This document shows positions 14,888-22,106 of a stretch of 26,599 nucleotides of DNA, one piece after another. A model generated the notes under the pieces. The model was not told where the DNA came from and made no database searches. It was given only the letters and a program-made list of their open reading frames with translations. Position numbers and translations under genes: made by a program. Source of the stretch: SIG454 sp045578465 (GTDB lineage: Bacteria; Bacillota; Clostridia; Monoglobales; Monoglobaceae); assembly GCA_045578465.1 (NCBI GenBank), contig JAZNKJ010000010.1, forward strand, positions 1-26,599. The letters run 5' to 3'. The first letter of the stretch is position 1. Each line of letters begins with the position of its first letter.

Positions 14888-16326
14888 TGTATATGGAAAC
14901 CAAGTTATTAACTTCCTCCGCCGCGGATTTAGCTCTTGCGGTGGAGCTTTTAAAAAACGGAAAAAGAGTTATTTTCCCGACGGAAACAGTTTACGGTCTT
15001 GGCGCAAACGCCCTTGATATTGATGCTGTGCGCTCAATTTTTGAGGCAAAGGGCAGGCCAAGCGATAACCCACTCATTGTCCATATTGCAGAGCTTTCAC
15101 AGGTAGAAGAAATTGCAGAAGAAATTCCCGAAAAGGCAAAACTGCTTATGGACAAGTTCTGGCCCGGCCCTCTTACCATTATCTTAAAGCGGAAAAGCAT
15201 TATTCCAAACGAGGTAACGGCAGGTCTTAACACTGTGGGAATCCGTATGCCCGAAAATGAAATTGCAAGGGAGCTTTTATCTCTCGCAAAGATTCCCGTT
15301 GCGGCACCAAGCGCAAATATTTCAGGACGCCCAAGTCCAACCGATGCAAAATATGTTATTGAAGATATGCTAGGCAGAGTTGAGGCAATTATCGATGGGG
15401 GAAATTGCTCTGTGGGTGTTGAATCAACAGTTATTGATATGACAAGCCCCATTCCAACAATTCTTCGTCCCGGTGGGGTAACCGCAGAAGAAATTTCCGC
15501 TCTTTTAGGGGAAGTTTTGGGCGGCAGAGAAAAGGCTGAGGACAAGGAAACTCCAAAAGCTCCCGGAATGAAATATACCCACTATGCACCCTCCGTTCCT
15601 GTCAGGATTTTAAAAGGAACAGTTAGTGAAATCGAAAACTTTTTAGAAAAAAGAGAAAACGCAGGGGTTTTAACCTTTGACGAATTTAATCTGGATGCAA
15701 AAGCAAAGCAAATCTCTTTGGGGAGCATAAATAACCCAAAGGAGTGCGCATCAAACCTCTTCCGTTCTCTTCGTGATATGGAAAAATTGGGAGTGAGCGA
15801 AATTTTCGCCCCTGAAATCAAAGCTGACGGTCTTTGGTCTGCTATAAAAAACAGACTTTATAAGTCCGCTGGCGGAAATATCATAAACGCAACTGACAAA
15901 GAAATCATCTTTGTCTGCACGGGGAACACTTGCAGAAGTCCTATGGCGGAAGGCTTTTTCAACGCCCTTCCAAGCAAAGGATATTGGGGAACTTCCGCAG
16001 GAATTTTTGCCCAAAACGGCCAAAGGGCAAGCGAGAATTCGATTTCCGCTATGAAAGAAAACGGGATTGACATTAAGTCCCACCTCTCAAAAGGGTTGAC
16101 CCCTGAGGCGATAGAGAGGGCGGAGCTTATTCTGACTATGACAAATAGCCACAAAAACGCTCTTTTAAACCTCGACAGCTCTCTTTCTGGAAAGGTTATG
16201 ACTCTTTCAGAATTTGCAGGAGAGGACGGGGAAATTCCCGACCCATTCGGGGGAGATTTGGATACATACAGGTCCTGCGCAAAGGAAATAAAAAGGTTGG
16301 TTAAAAAGGCTTATGACAGACTATAA
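14887..16326 (+). CDS. Fusion: L-threonylcarbamoyladenylate synthase (Sua5) + low-molecular-weight arginine/tyrosine phosphatase (YwlE-like)
   Basis: 479 residues. Residues 1 to ~330 are a complete Sua5: the YrdC/TsaC fold (FPTETVYGLGANA, KGRPSDNPLIVHI, FWPGPLTIIL, APSANISGRPSPT, VESTVIDM, LRPGG) plus a C-terminal Sua5 domain after APGMKYTHYAP. This makes threonylcarbamoyl-AMP for t6A at position 37 of ANN-decoding tRNAs. Residues ~335-479 are a low-molecular-weight phosphatase with the P-loop CTGNTCRS (Cys344, Arg350) and general-acid loop IPDPFGG; Thr in the loop recalls the arginine phosphatase YwlE. In Bacillus ywlC (sua5) and ywlE are close neighbours, so the fusion joins a known cluster. 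The start overlaps the prfA stop (TGATG) with AGGA 6 nt upstream. Confidence 0.92.
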   Translation: MYMETKLLTSSAADLALAVELLKNGKRVIFPTETVYGLGANALDIDAVRSIFEAKGRPSDNPLIVHIAELSQVEEIAEEIPEKAKLLMDKFWPGPLTIILKRKSIIPNEVTAGLNTVGIRMPENEIARELLSLAKIPVAAPSANISGRPSPTDAKYVIEDMLGRVEAIIDGGNCSVGVESTVIDMTSPIPTILRPGGVTAEEISALLGEVLGGREKAEDKETPKAPGMKYTHYAPSVPVRILKGTVSEIENFLEKRENAGVLTFDEFNLDAKAKQISLGSINNPKECASNLFRSLRDMEKLGVSEIFAPEIKADGLWSAIKNRLYKSAGGNIINATDKEIIFVCTGNTCRSPMAEGFFNALPSKGYWGTSAGIFAQNGQRASENSISAMKENGIDIKSHLSKGLTPEAIERAELILTMTNSHKNALLNLDSSLSGKVMTLSEFAGEDGEIPDPFGGDLDTYRSCAKEIKRLVKKAYDRL

Positions 16327-16750
16327 AATTATGGATAAGTCCCACATTGAGGAAATGGTGGAAATCGAAAAGCTTTGCTTCAACAGCGGTTTTGCCGAGA
16401 AAACCTTTCTTCGAGAGTTGGAAAACAAAATCGCATACTATATTGTCTCCGAAACTGACGGAAAAATTTCAGGCTACGGCGGAATATGGAATGTCTGCGG
16501 AGTTGCCGAGATTATAGACATTGCCGTCCACCCCGATTTTCAAAAACAAGGAATCGGTCAGGGGATTTTGGAAAAGCTTATTGACTTTTGCAAAAAAGAG
16601 AACTGCTTAGAGATTAATCTTGAAGTTAGAGAGAGCAACATTCCCGCCCAGAAGCTTTACGAAAAGCTTGGCTTTATAAAAAACGGAGAAAGAAAAAATT
16701 ATTATGACGGCAAAGAAACCGCCCTCTTAATGAGCCTTAAATTAAATTAA
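16313..16750 (+). CDS. rimI: Ribosomal protein S18-alanine N-acetyltransferase RimI-like (GNAT)
   Basis: 145 residues, standard RimI length. GNAT fold with the acetyl-CoA pyrophosphate loop HPDFQKQGIGQGILEKL and the C-terminal EVRESNIPAQKLYEKLGF, both characteristic of RimI, which acetylates the N-terminal Ala of ribosomal protein S18. The ATG lies 14 nt inside the end of the upstream Sua5 fusion, implying coupled translation. In many bacteria rimI travels with t6A genes (tsaB, tsaD, tsaE), which agrees with its place after sua5. It is the last gene of the secA operon. Another GNAT substrate is possible. Confidence 0.85.
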   Translation: MTDYKIMDKSHIEEMVEIEKLCFNSGFAEKTFLRELENKIAYYIVSETDGKISGYGGIWNVCGVAEIIDIAVHPDFQKQGIGQGILEKLIDFCKKENCLEINLEVRESNIPAQKLYEKLGFIKNGERKNYYDGKETALLMSLKLN

Positions 16751-16777
16751 AAAAACCGTTGCATGTGCAACGGTTTT
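16751..16777 (+). terminator. Terminator of the secA-rimI operon
   Basis: AAAAACCGTTGC pairs with GCAACGGTTTTT around a short ATGT loop, beginning directly after the rimI stop, with further T-runs to 16787. Confidence 0.9.
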
Positions 16778-16792
16778 TGTTTTTTTGCATAA

Positions 16793-16825
16793 AAAAACGG
16801 AGCAAGTTAAACTTGCTCCGTTTTT
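16793..16825 (-). terminator. Terminator of tRNA-Ser
   Basis: A 15-bp perfect stem AAAAACGGAGCAAGT / ACTTGCTCCGTTTTT with a 3-nt loop begins right after the tRNA-Ser CCA on the minus strand and ends in a T-run. It can also act on plus-strand read-through from rimI. Confidence 0.9.
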
Positions 16826-16916
16826 GGAGGAGAGGATGGGATTCGAACCCACGGTACGCTATTAACGTACACAGCATTTCCAATGCTGCGCCTTAAACCA
16901 TCTCGACCACCTCTCC
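16825..16916 (-). tRNA. tRNA-Ser (anticodon GGA)
   Basis: 92 nt with an encoded CCA. Acceptor stem GGAGAGG/CCTCTCC; anticodon stem GCAGCA/TGCTGT around loop TTGGAAA, anticodon GGA for UCC/UCU; long class II variable arm GTACG-TTAATAG-CGTAC; T arm GTGGG-TTCGAAT-CCCAT. The base before CCA (discriminator, position 73) is U, whereas bacterial tRNA-Ser normally has G. Confidence 0.96.
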
Positions 16917-16946
16917 AAAATGGCTTTGCGGTTTCGCAACTTGTTT

Positions 16947-16976
16947 ATTATATCACGAATTCTCACTAAAAGTCAA
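16947..16976 (-). promoter_or_regulatory. Promoter of tRNA-Ser
   Basis: On the minus strand, TTGACT (16971-16976), 18 bp, then TATAAT (16947-16952), about 30 nt before the tRNA 5' end. A strong stable-RNA-type promoter just downstream of dnaI. Confidence 0.85.
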
Positions 16977-16994
16977 GGGTTTTGGCAAATTATA

Positions 16995-17966
16995 TTACTT
17001 ATTTTTAACTTTTGGTCTTATGTCGTTTCCTAAAAGAGTTATGGCTTTGTAGTCCCCCATAATTCTTGATGTTATGCGCTGGCTGTAAAGATTATTTATG
17101 CCCTCTAAGTCAAGGTTTGTTGAAATGAGGGTGCTCTTTCCGCTAACCAATCTTGAATTGATTATATCAAAGAATACGGCGCTTGTGAACTGGGTTGTAA
17201 ACTCTGTTCCAAGGTCGTCAATTATAAGCAAATCAACCTCATAGATATACTTTGCAATTTCGTCAGCATCTTCCCCTGTTTCCTTACCGAATTTAAGAGC
17301 TTCCAAAGTTTCAAAAAGCTTATATGCACTTGTATAATAAACTGTTTTTCCTCTTTCCAAGGCTCTGTTGGCGATGCAACTTGAAAGGAAAGTTTTGCCT
17401 GTTCCTGCGTTTCCGCTTAAAATCATATTGCTCTTTTCCTTGTCAAAGCCCTCGGCAAAGTCCATACAAATCTGCGCGGCCTTTTGCATAATTTTAAGAA
17501 CGGGAACAGTTTTTCCGTCAACAGTAGTCTCTTCAAATAATGAAAAATCGAAATTCTCAAAGGTCTGATTCTTCATATACTCAGACAAATTGGCATTTGC
17601 GCCGATATACTTTGCGACGAGACTTTTAAGGCAGTCGCAACGGTGCCCTAAAACAAAGCCCGTATCCTTACATTTCGGGCAATTATAAATATCCTCTAAA
17701 TAGTCCTCGGAAAATCCGTTATCTTTAAGGAGCTTAATCTTCTCTGCTTGGAGATTTTCAATATTCTTCTTAACTTCGTCAAAGTTACGGCTTTTGTCCA
17801 AAACAGTTTTAAGTAGTTCTGCCCCTGATTTCATAAGTTCCAAATCAATCTCAGAAATCCTCGGAGCTACGCTTCCTGTTTCCATTTTGCGATATTCCAG
17901 AATTCTCTTGTTTTCGTTTCTTATTTCTTCAAGTTCTTTTATAGCCAAAACATAAGCAGATTCCAT
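16995..17966 (-). CDS. dnaI: DnaC/DnaI-type helicase loader ATPase
   Basis: 323 residues from the ATG at 17966, with AGGAG 8 nt upstream; a GTG at 17975 overlaps that site and is rejected. AAA+ ATPase related to DnaI/DnaC, which loads the replicative helicase onto DNA. The N-terminal ~95 residues are helical and probably bind helicase. A zinc-binding module has Cys96-Cys99 (CPKC) and Cys110-Cys112 (CDC). Walker A is GNAGTGKT (185-192) and Walker B LLIIDDLG (246-253), followed by sensor segments (STNL, RITSRI). It follows the DnaD-family gene by 11 nt, and the pair with dnaA fits a replication-initiation operon. The symbol follows Bacillus usage; dnaC is the other possible name. Confidence 0.9.
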   Translation of the reverse strand: MESAYVLAIKELEEIRNENKRILEYRKMETGSVAPRISEIDLELMKSGAELLKTVLDKSRNFDEVKKNIENLQAEKIKLLKDNGFSEDYLEDIYNCPKCKDTGFVLGHRCDCLKSLVAKYIGANANLSEYMKNQTFENFDFSLFEETTVDGKTVPVLKIMQKAAQICMDFAEGFDKEKSNMILSGNAGTGKTFLSSCIANRALERGKTVYYTSAYKLFETLEALKFGKETGEDADEIAKYIYEVDLLIIDDLGTEFTTQFTSAVFFDIINSRLVSGKSTLISTNLDLEGINNLYSQRITSRIMGDYKAITLLGNDIRPKVKNK

Positions 17967-17977
17967 TGTTTCCACTC

Positions 17978-18967
17978 CTATTCATCGAGCATATCCGAAA
18001 GGACCTGCTCTGCATATTTTTTATAATCAATTTTGTTGGTGTCGTTATAATTGCTGAATTTATTAGCGCCTTTTTTGAGAGGTTTTCCTCCCTCTTCTTC
18101 CTGCTTGACACGATAATGAGCCTCTGCCTTTTCAAGCTCCTCCTGAGTTTTTATTCCCTCGTCATACCAGGAGCAAAGGATTTTATTCATATACGCCCAG
18201 CCCATTTTCCCGCCTGTTTTCAGCATTGTTTTATCATAGGCGATTGGGATTAAATCAAGAGGGATATCCTTTTCCATTGTCCAGATGTCGATATATTTTT
18301 TCTCGGTAGTGCTGAGTGCTCTTCCTGAAATTCCAAGTATCTTGCAGATTTTTCTTGCCTTTGAGCCGATTGCTTCAAGCTCTTTTATATATTCCTCGGC
18401 TCTTTCATAGGTGTTTATCTCGCGGTCTGCCCAGTCAATTGCCACCTTTTCAATATAGCGCATTGTCCCTTTCCCCTGGCTTACCGCATAGTTGATTATC
18501 ATTATAACAACCTCAACGGGAAGGGAGAGCCAGTCCACAAAGGAATATAAAATTTCCATATCGTTACTGCTGAGTAGTTTTCCCATAAGCTTTTCCGCCT
18601 GAGAAAACAAATATGTCATCTCTTTATTTTTGGAAAGAGTTCTGTCAATCTCTGTATGAGTATAAGATGGACGGGATGAAACTCTTGCTTTTATCTCATC
18701 TTTCTTTCCCTCTTTTGAAGGTTTTTCAGTGAAAACATAGCTGTTGCCTTCAATGGTTAAAAAGCCTTCTGCCTGCCAATATTCAATGGCACTTTTAACT
18801 TTATGAGCTCTTATATCAAGGATGTCTGCAAGCTCTTCAAAAGAGAAAACCGTCTTATCCTTTTTATACATAGCTAAGATATAGACATAAATCCGAAAAT
18901 ATTCGGGTTTTGCAAATCTTCCCCACTTCTCAACAAAGTCAAAGCCAAGCTCAAATTTTTCAGCCAT
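17978..18967 (-). CDS. DnaD-family replication initiation protein (two DnaD/DnaB_2 domains)
   Basis: 329 residues, preceded by AAGGGAGGTG. The N-terminal ~85 residues look like a winged helix (DFVEKWGRFAKPEYFRIYVY then SFEELADILDIRAHKVKSAI). Two copies of the DnaD/DnaB_2 domain follow, about 112-190 and 205-275; the second has the family pattern YIDIWTMEKDIPLDLI with a downstream SWYDEGIKT. In Bacillus, DnaD and DnaB bridge DnaA and the DnaI-helicase complex at oriC; a protein with two such domains in Clostridia is the likely functional equivalent of both. It sits between mnmE and dnaI in the dnaA operon. The charged C-terminus (KKGANKF) is probably DNA-binding. Confidence 0.88.
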   Translation of the reverse strand: MAEKFELGFDFVEKWGRFAKPEYFRIYVYILAMYKKDKTVFSFEELADILDIRAHKVKSAIEYWQAEGFLTIEGNSYVFTEKPSKEGKKDEIKARVSSRPSYTHTEIDRTLSKNKEMTYLFSQAEKLMGKLLSSNDMEILYSFVDWLSLPVEVVIMIINYAVSQGKGTMRYIEKVAIDWADREINTYERAEEYIKELEAIGSKARKICKILGISGRALSTTEKKYIDIWTMEKDIPLDLIPIAYDKTMLKTGGKMGWAYMNKILCSWYDEGIKTQEELEKAEAHYRVKQEEEGGKPLKKGANKFSNYNDTNKIDYKKYAEQVLSDMLDE

Positions 18968-18997
18968 ATTTTCACCTCCCTTTTAAAAATCAATTCT

Positions 18998-20389
18998 TTA
19001 TTTTCCTACGCAGAATTTCTCAAATACTGCATTAACAATTTCTTCCTGAACGGTTTCTCCTGTGATTTCTCCAAGACCTGCCGCCGCATCTTCAAGGTCA
19101 ATATATAAAAGGTCATAAGGAACGCCCATATCTATTCCCTCTTTAAGATGAATGAGTGCCTTCTCCGCCGCAACGAGAGCGTCTCTGTGTCTGCGGTTAG
19201 AAATGCTTATTTCGTTCTCCGAGCCTTCCCTTTGGACAAACTTGTCGCATATTCTTTTCTCCAAAGCTTCAAGGCCGATTTTTTCGCTATTTTGAGGAAC
19301 AGCAAGAGGGATTATATCCTCTTTTTCAATTCCCAGTTCTTTTTCGATTTCCTCTATGGTAAGCCTTGGGGCTTTGTCCTGCTTGTTTAGGACAGCCATA
19401 ACATTTTTCCCTTCAAGGCTTCTTGAAATTTCTATGTCTTCTTCGGAAAGTTCTTCTGAGGAATCAAGGACAAACAAAACCAAATCCGCATCCGCAAGGC
19501 TCTTCTTCGCCCTCTCGATACCGATTTTTTCTACGGCATCTTCGCTTTCTCTTATCCCCGCTGTATCAGTCAGATGAATGGCAAGGCCACCCATATTTAT
19601 ATACTCTTCAACTGTGTCTCTTGTTGTTCCGGGGATGTCGGTTACGATGGCTCTGTCCTCGCCCAAAAGAGCGTTTAAGAGAGAGGACTTTCCAACATTG
19701 GGCCTGCCCACAATAGAGGCTTTAACCCCGTCACGGACAAATCTGCCCTTTTCAAAGCTTTCTATAAGCTTTTTAATCTCGGCGTTTATGGCTCCGACTT
19801 TATCTAAAAATTCGCTATCTTCCATTTCCTCAATTTCGTCAGGGAAATCGGCGGTAGCGCTGAGCCTTGCTGCAAGGGATAAAACCTCTTCCCTGAGAGC
19901 TTTTATTTTGCTCCCAAGCTTTCCTGTAAGAGAAGAAGCCGCGTCATAAACACCAAGCTTTGACTTGGCATCGATAATATCCATAACAGCTTCCGCGCCA
20001 GAAAGGTCAATCTTGCCGTTTATAAATGCTCGGCGGGTAAACTCCCCTGCTTCCGCATGGCGGATGCCCAAAGACTGTAACTCATCCATTATGAGTCTTG
20101 CAGTCATTGTTCCACCGTGGCATTGGATTTCAACAACATCCTCCCCTGTATATGATTTAGGGGCGAGCATAGAAACAACGAGGGCCTCGTCAATCGTTCT
20201 TCCATCTCGGTCTTTGATGGCACAAAGAGTCATCTTATGGCTCTCAATCGAGGAAAACACCTTTCCCGAAATGGGAAAGGCGATTTTATCCATAGAAGCC
20301 GTTGCATCTTCTCCGCTTATTCTTATGATTGCAATTCCACCGCTTCCCATAGGGGTTGCGATAGCACATATAGTATCAAAAAATTTCAT
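18998..20389 (-). CDS. mnmE: tRNA uridine-5-carboxymethylaminomethyl(34) synthesis GTPase MnmE
   Basis: 463 residues. With MnmG, MnmE modifies the wobble uridine of several tRNAs. The N-terminal TrmE domain begins MKFFDTICAIATPMGSGGIA (folate-type fold). The G domain has G1 GRPNVGKS (228-235), G2 IPGTTRD, G3 DTAGI and G4 NKQD, and the C-terminus carries the CVGK form of the CIGK motif needed for activity. The ATG lies 2 nt after the dnaA stop with only a weak AGAG nearby, so it is probably translationally coupled to dnaA. Its common partner mnmG is not in the window. Confidence 0.97.
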   Translation of the reverse strand: MKFFDTICAIATPMGSGGIAIIRISGEDATASMDKIAFPISGKVFSSIESHKMTLCAIKDRDGRTIDEALVVSMLAPKSYTGEDVVEIQCHGGTMTARLIMDELQSLGIRHAEAGEFTRRAFINGKIDLSGAEAVMDIIDAKSKLGVYDAASSLTGKLGSKIKALREEVLSLAARLSATADFPDEIEEMEDSEFLDKVGAINAEIKKLIESFEKGRFVRDGVKASIVGRPNVGKSSLLNALLGEDRAIVTDIPGTTRDTVEEYINMGGLAIHLTDTAGIRESEDAVEKIGIERAKKSLADADLVLFVLDSSEELSEEDIEISRSLEGKNVMAVLNKQDKAPRLTIEEIEKELGIEKEDIIPLAVPQNSEKIGLEALEKRICDKFVQREGSENEISISNRRHRDALVAAEKALIHLKEGIDMGVPYDLLYIDLEDAAAGLGEITGETVQEEIVNAVFEKFCVGK

Positions 20390-20391
20390 AA

Positions 20392-21705
20392 TTAATCTCT
20401 TTTTATATTTGTTATAATTTCGTCTATAACAGAGCGTAAATCTGAGTTTTCGTCAAGCTCTTTCTTAACCTTGCCAACGCCGTGCATAGCTGTTGAGTGG
20501 TCTCTCTTAAAGCTTTCGCCGATTTTCGGGAAAGACGGGTCGTCAAGGATTTCACGACAGATATACATTGCCACCTGTCTTGGAAGAACAACATCATTTG
20601 ACCTCTTTTTAGAAACCAATGAGCCACCAGGAAGCATATAATATTTTTCAACCTCGCTGATTATGACCTGAGGGGTTATTCTTCTCTTTTGCTGATTTTT
20701 CATAAGGTCAGCAATCGCCTCAGCGGCAAGCTCCATTGTTATAAGACTTGTCCGCTTGATTCCTGCATAAAGAACAATTCTCTTAACCGCACCTTCAAGT
20801 TCACGGACATTGGACTTAACATTCTCTGCAATGAAAGCAACAATGTCGTCATCAACCTGCAAATATTCCGCTTGAAGTTTGCTCTTTAAAATTGCCATTC
20901 TTGTTTCATATTCAGGCGGCTGGACATCAACAGATAAACCACTGCTGAATCTTGTTCTGATTCTTTCCTCAATCTGCGGAATTTCAGCCGGAAGTCTATC
21001 ACTTGTTAAAACGATTTGCTTATCACTGTCATAAAGTGCATTGAATGTATGGAAAAGTTCTTCCTGGGCAAGTTCACGGCCTGCAAAGAACTGAACATCA
21101 TCGATTAAAAGAAGGTCAACCTTACGGTATTTATTTCTGAATTCCTGATTTGTTTTTTCTCTGATAGCTGTAACAAGCTCGTATGTAAACTTTTCACTTG
21201 TTGTATATAAAACCTTACGCTTTGGATAATTTTCAAGATAATAGTTGCCTATTGCGTGGAGCATATGTGTTTTCCCAAGCCCGCTTCCGCCATATAAGAA
21301 AAGCGGATTATATGCCTTTGAAGGACTGTCTGTCTCTGCAACGGCAAGAGCGGCAACATATGCCATTTCGTTACTTTTTCCTTTAATGAAGTTATCAAAA
21401 TTATATCTTGGATTAAGCGTACTTTCTTTTTGAAGCGGGTCATCATTTTCCTCTGCCATATCCTCGCTGACAATAACTTCGATGGTTCTCTTTTTTGATG
21501 TAACCATTTCAAGACAGCTTTCAATGAGAGAGAAATATTTCGTCATTATCATGTTTTTGTTCACACCAAAAGGAACGCAAAGAACAATCTTTGCATCTGT
21601 CATACTAACCGCTTTAATAGGTTTAATCCAGGAATTAAAGGACACTGCCGAAATCTCGTCAGCAAGCAAAGCAACAGCTTTTTCCCAAATTTGCTCGAGC
21701 TCCAT
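20392..21705 (-). CDS. dnaA: Chromosomal replication initiator protein DnaA
   Basis: 437 residues from the ATG at 21705, with AGGAGAGGAG upstream; a longer reading to 21801 would run through the promoter and is rejected. Domain I starts MELEQIWEKAVALL and includes SFNSWI. Domain III has Walker A GGSGLGKT (139-146), Walker B LLLIDDVQ (198-205) and the RIRTRFSSGL arginine-finger region. Domain IV carries the helix-turn-helix signature RDHSTAMHGVGKV that reads DnaA boxes. It is followed by mnmE, the DnaD-family gene and dnaI; dnaN, its most frequent neighbour, is absent. One perfect DnaA box lies upstream of its promoter. Confidence 0.98.
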   Translation of the reverse strand: MELEQIWEKAVALLADEISAVSFNSWIKPIKAVSMTDAKIVLCVPFGVNKNMIMTKYFSLIESCLEMVTSKKRTIEVIVSEDMAEENDDPLQKESTLNPRYNFDNFIKGKSNEMAYVAALAVAETDSPSKAYNPLFLYGGSGLGKTHMLHAIGNYYLENYPKRKVLYTTSEKFTYELVTAIREKTNQEFRNKYRKVDLLLIDDVQFFAGRELAQEELFHTFNALYDSDKQIVLTSDRLPAEIPQIEERIRTRFSSGLSVDVQPPEYETRMAILKSKLQAEYLQVDDDIVAFIAENVKSNVRELEGAVKRIVLYAGIKRTSLITMELAAEAIADLMKNQQKRRITPQVIISEVEKYYMLPGGSLVSKKRSNDVVLPRQVAMYICREILDDPSFPKIGESFKRDHSTAMHGVGKVKKELDENSDLRSVIDEIITNIKRD

Positions 21706-21729
21706 TTCTCTTTTAACTCCTCTCCTTGA

Positions 21730-21743
21730 GGGGACAAATCCCC
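21730..21743 (-). promoter_or_regulatory. Hairpin in the dnaA leader, next to the ribosome site
   Basis: GGGGA-4 nt-TCCCC forms a 5-bp stem just upstream of CTCAAGGAGAGGAG. The CCTC at its 3' side could alternatively pair with the GAGG of the ribosome site, allowing two exclusive folds. Regulatory meaning is inference. Confidence 0.35.
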
Positions 21744-21772
21744 TATTATATCCTTTATTTTTTAACATATCT

Positions 21773-21801
21773 ATAATACCAGCTTTTTGGAATAATTTCA
21801 A
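21773..21801 (-). promoter_or_regulatory. Sigma-A promoter of the dnaA operon
   Basis: On the minus strand, TTGAAA (21796-21801), exactly 17 bp, then TATTAT (21773-21778), giving a leader of about 60 nt before the dnaA ATG. Confidence 0.82.
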
Positions 21802-21878
21802 CCCCCAAAAAGACCAAAAACTGCGCGGTTTTTTCTACATTTTATACAAGATACAAAATATGAGATTTTTCGCTATTC

Positions 21879-21887
21879 TTATCCACA
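21879..21887 (+). promoter_or_regulatory. DnaA box
   Basis: TTATCCACA, a perfect match to the DnaA box consensus TTATNCACA, about 80 bp upstream of the dnaA promoter. Only one exact box was found by eye, so autoregulation of dnaA is more supportable than a full origin. Confidence 0.6.
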
Positions 21888-21919
21888 ATATCTTCCGTTT
21901 TTTGCTCTTAAAAAAATTT

Positions 21920-21949
21920 TATCCCCCAAAAAAATTTTTTTGGGGGATA
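21920..21949 (-). terminator. 30-nt perfect palindrome, probable terminator of the oadB operon
   Basis: Arms TATCCCCCAAAAAAA and TTTTTTTGGGGGATA are directly abutting, 5 nt after the stop of the 45-residue ORF on the minus strand. In that direction AAA and then seven Ts follow (21916-21910). The central A7/T7 would form the loop or weak apex. Confidence 0.75.
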
Positions 21950-21953
21950 CCTT

Positions 21954-22091
21954 TTAATCTTGTTTTTCCTGTGTGGCTTTCGAGAGTATCACGGTTATGA
22001 GAATTATCACTCCGATAACGGCAATTATGCCAAGCATTCCCATACCCATATATTTAAGATTTGCAACAAAATTCCATAAATTTATATTCAT
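21954..22091 (-). CDS. 45-aa single-span membrane peptide, possible OadG-like pump subunit
   Basis: 45 residues, starting MNINLWNF and ending in a charged KATQEKQD tail. A single hydrophobic helix (about 15-37, MGMGMLGIIAVIGVIILITV) spans the membrane. The ATG follows GGGAGG. It starts 15 nt after oadB and a strong terminator follows, so the two are one unit. In sodium-pump decarboxylases a small gamma subunit (OadG, about 80 residues) with one N-terminal helix partners the beta subunit; this peptide resembles only that helix and lacks the longer cytoplasmic, metal-binding tail. Assignment as a reduced gamma subunit rests mostly on context. Confidence 0.65.
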   Translation of the reverse strand: MNINLWNFVANLKYMGMGMLGIIAVIGVIILITVILSKATQEKQD

Positions 22092-22106
22092 AAAAACCTC
22101 CCTTTC

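Noticed and set aside
14991..15545. 184-residue minus-strand ORF
   Set aside because: Antisense shadow of the Sua5 domain, without start signals.
19965..20417. 150-residue plus-strand ORF
   Set aside because: Antisense shadow of the mnmE N-terminus; no ribosome site and no recognisable domain.
21802..21950. Complete replication origin
   Set aside because: Only one exact DnaA box and a short gap; not enough to claim oriC.
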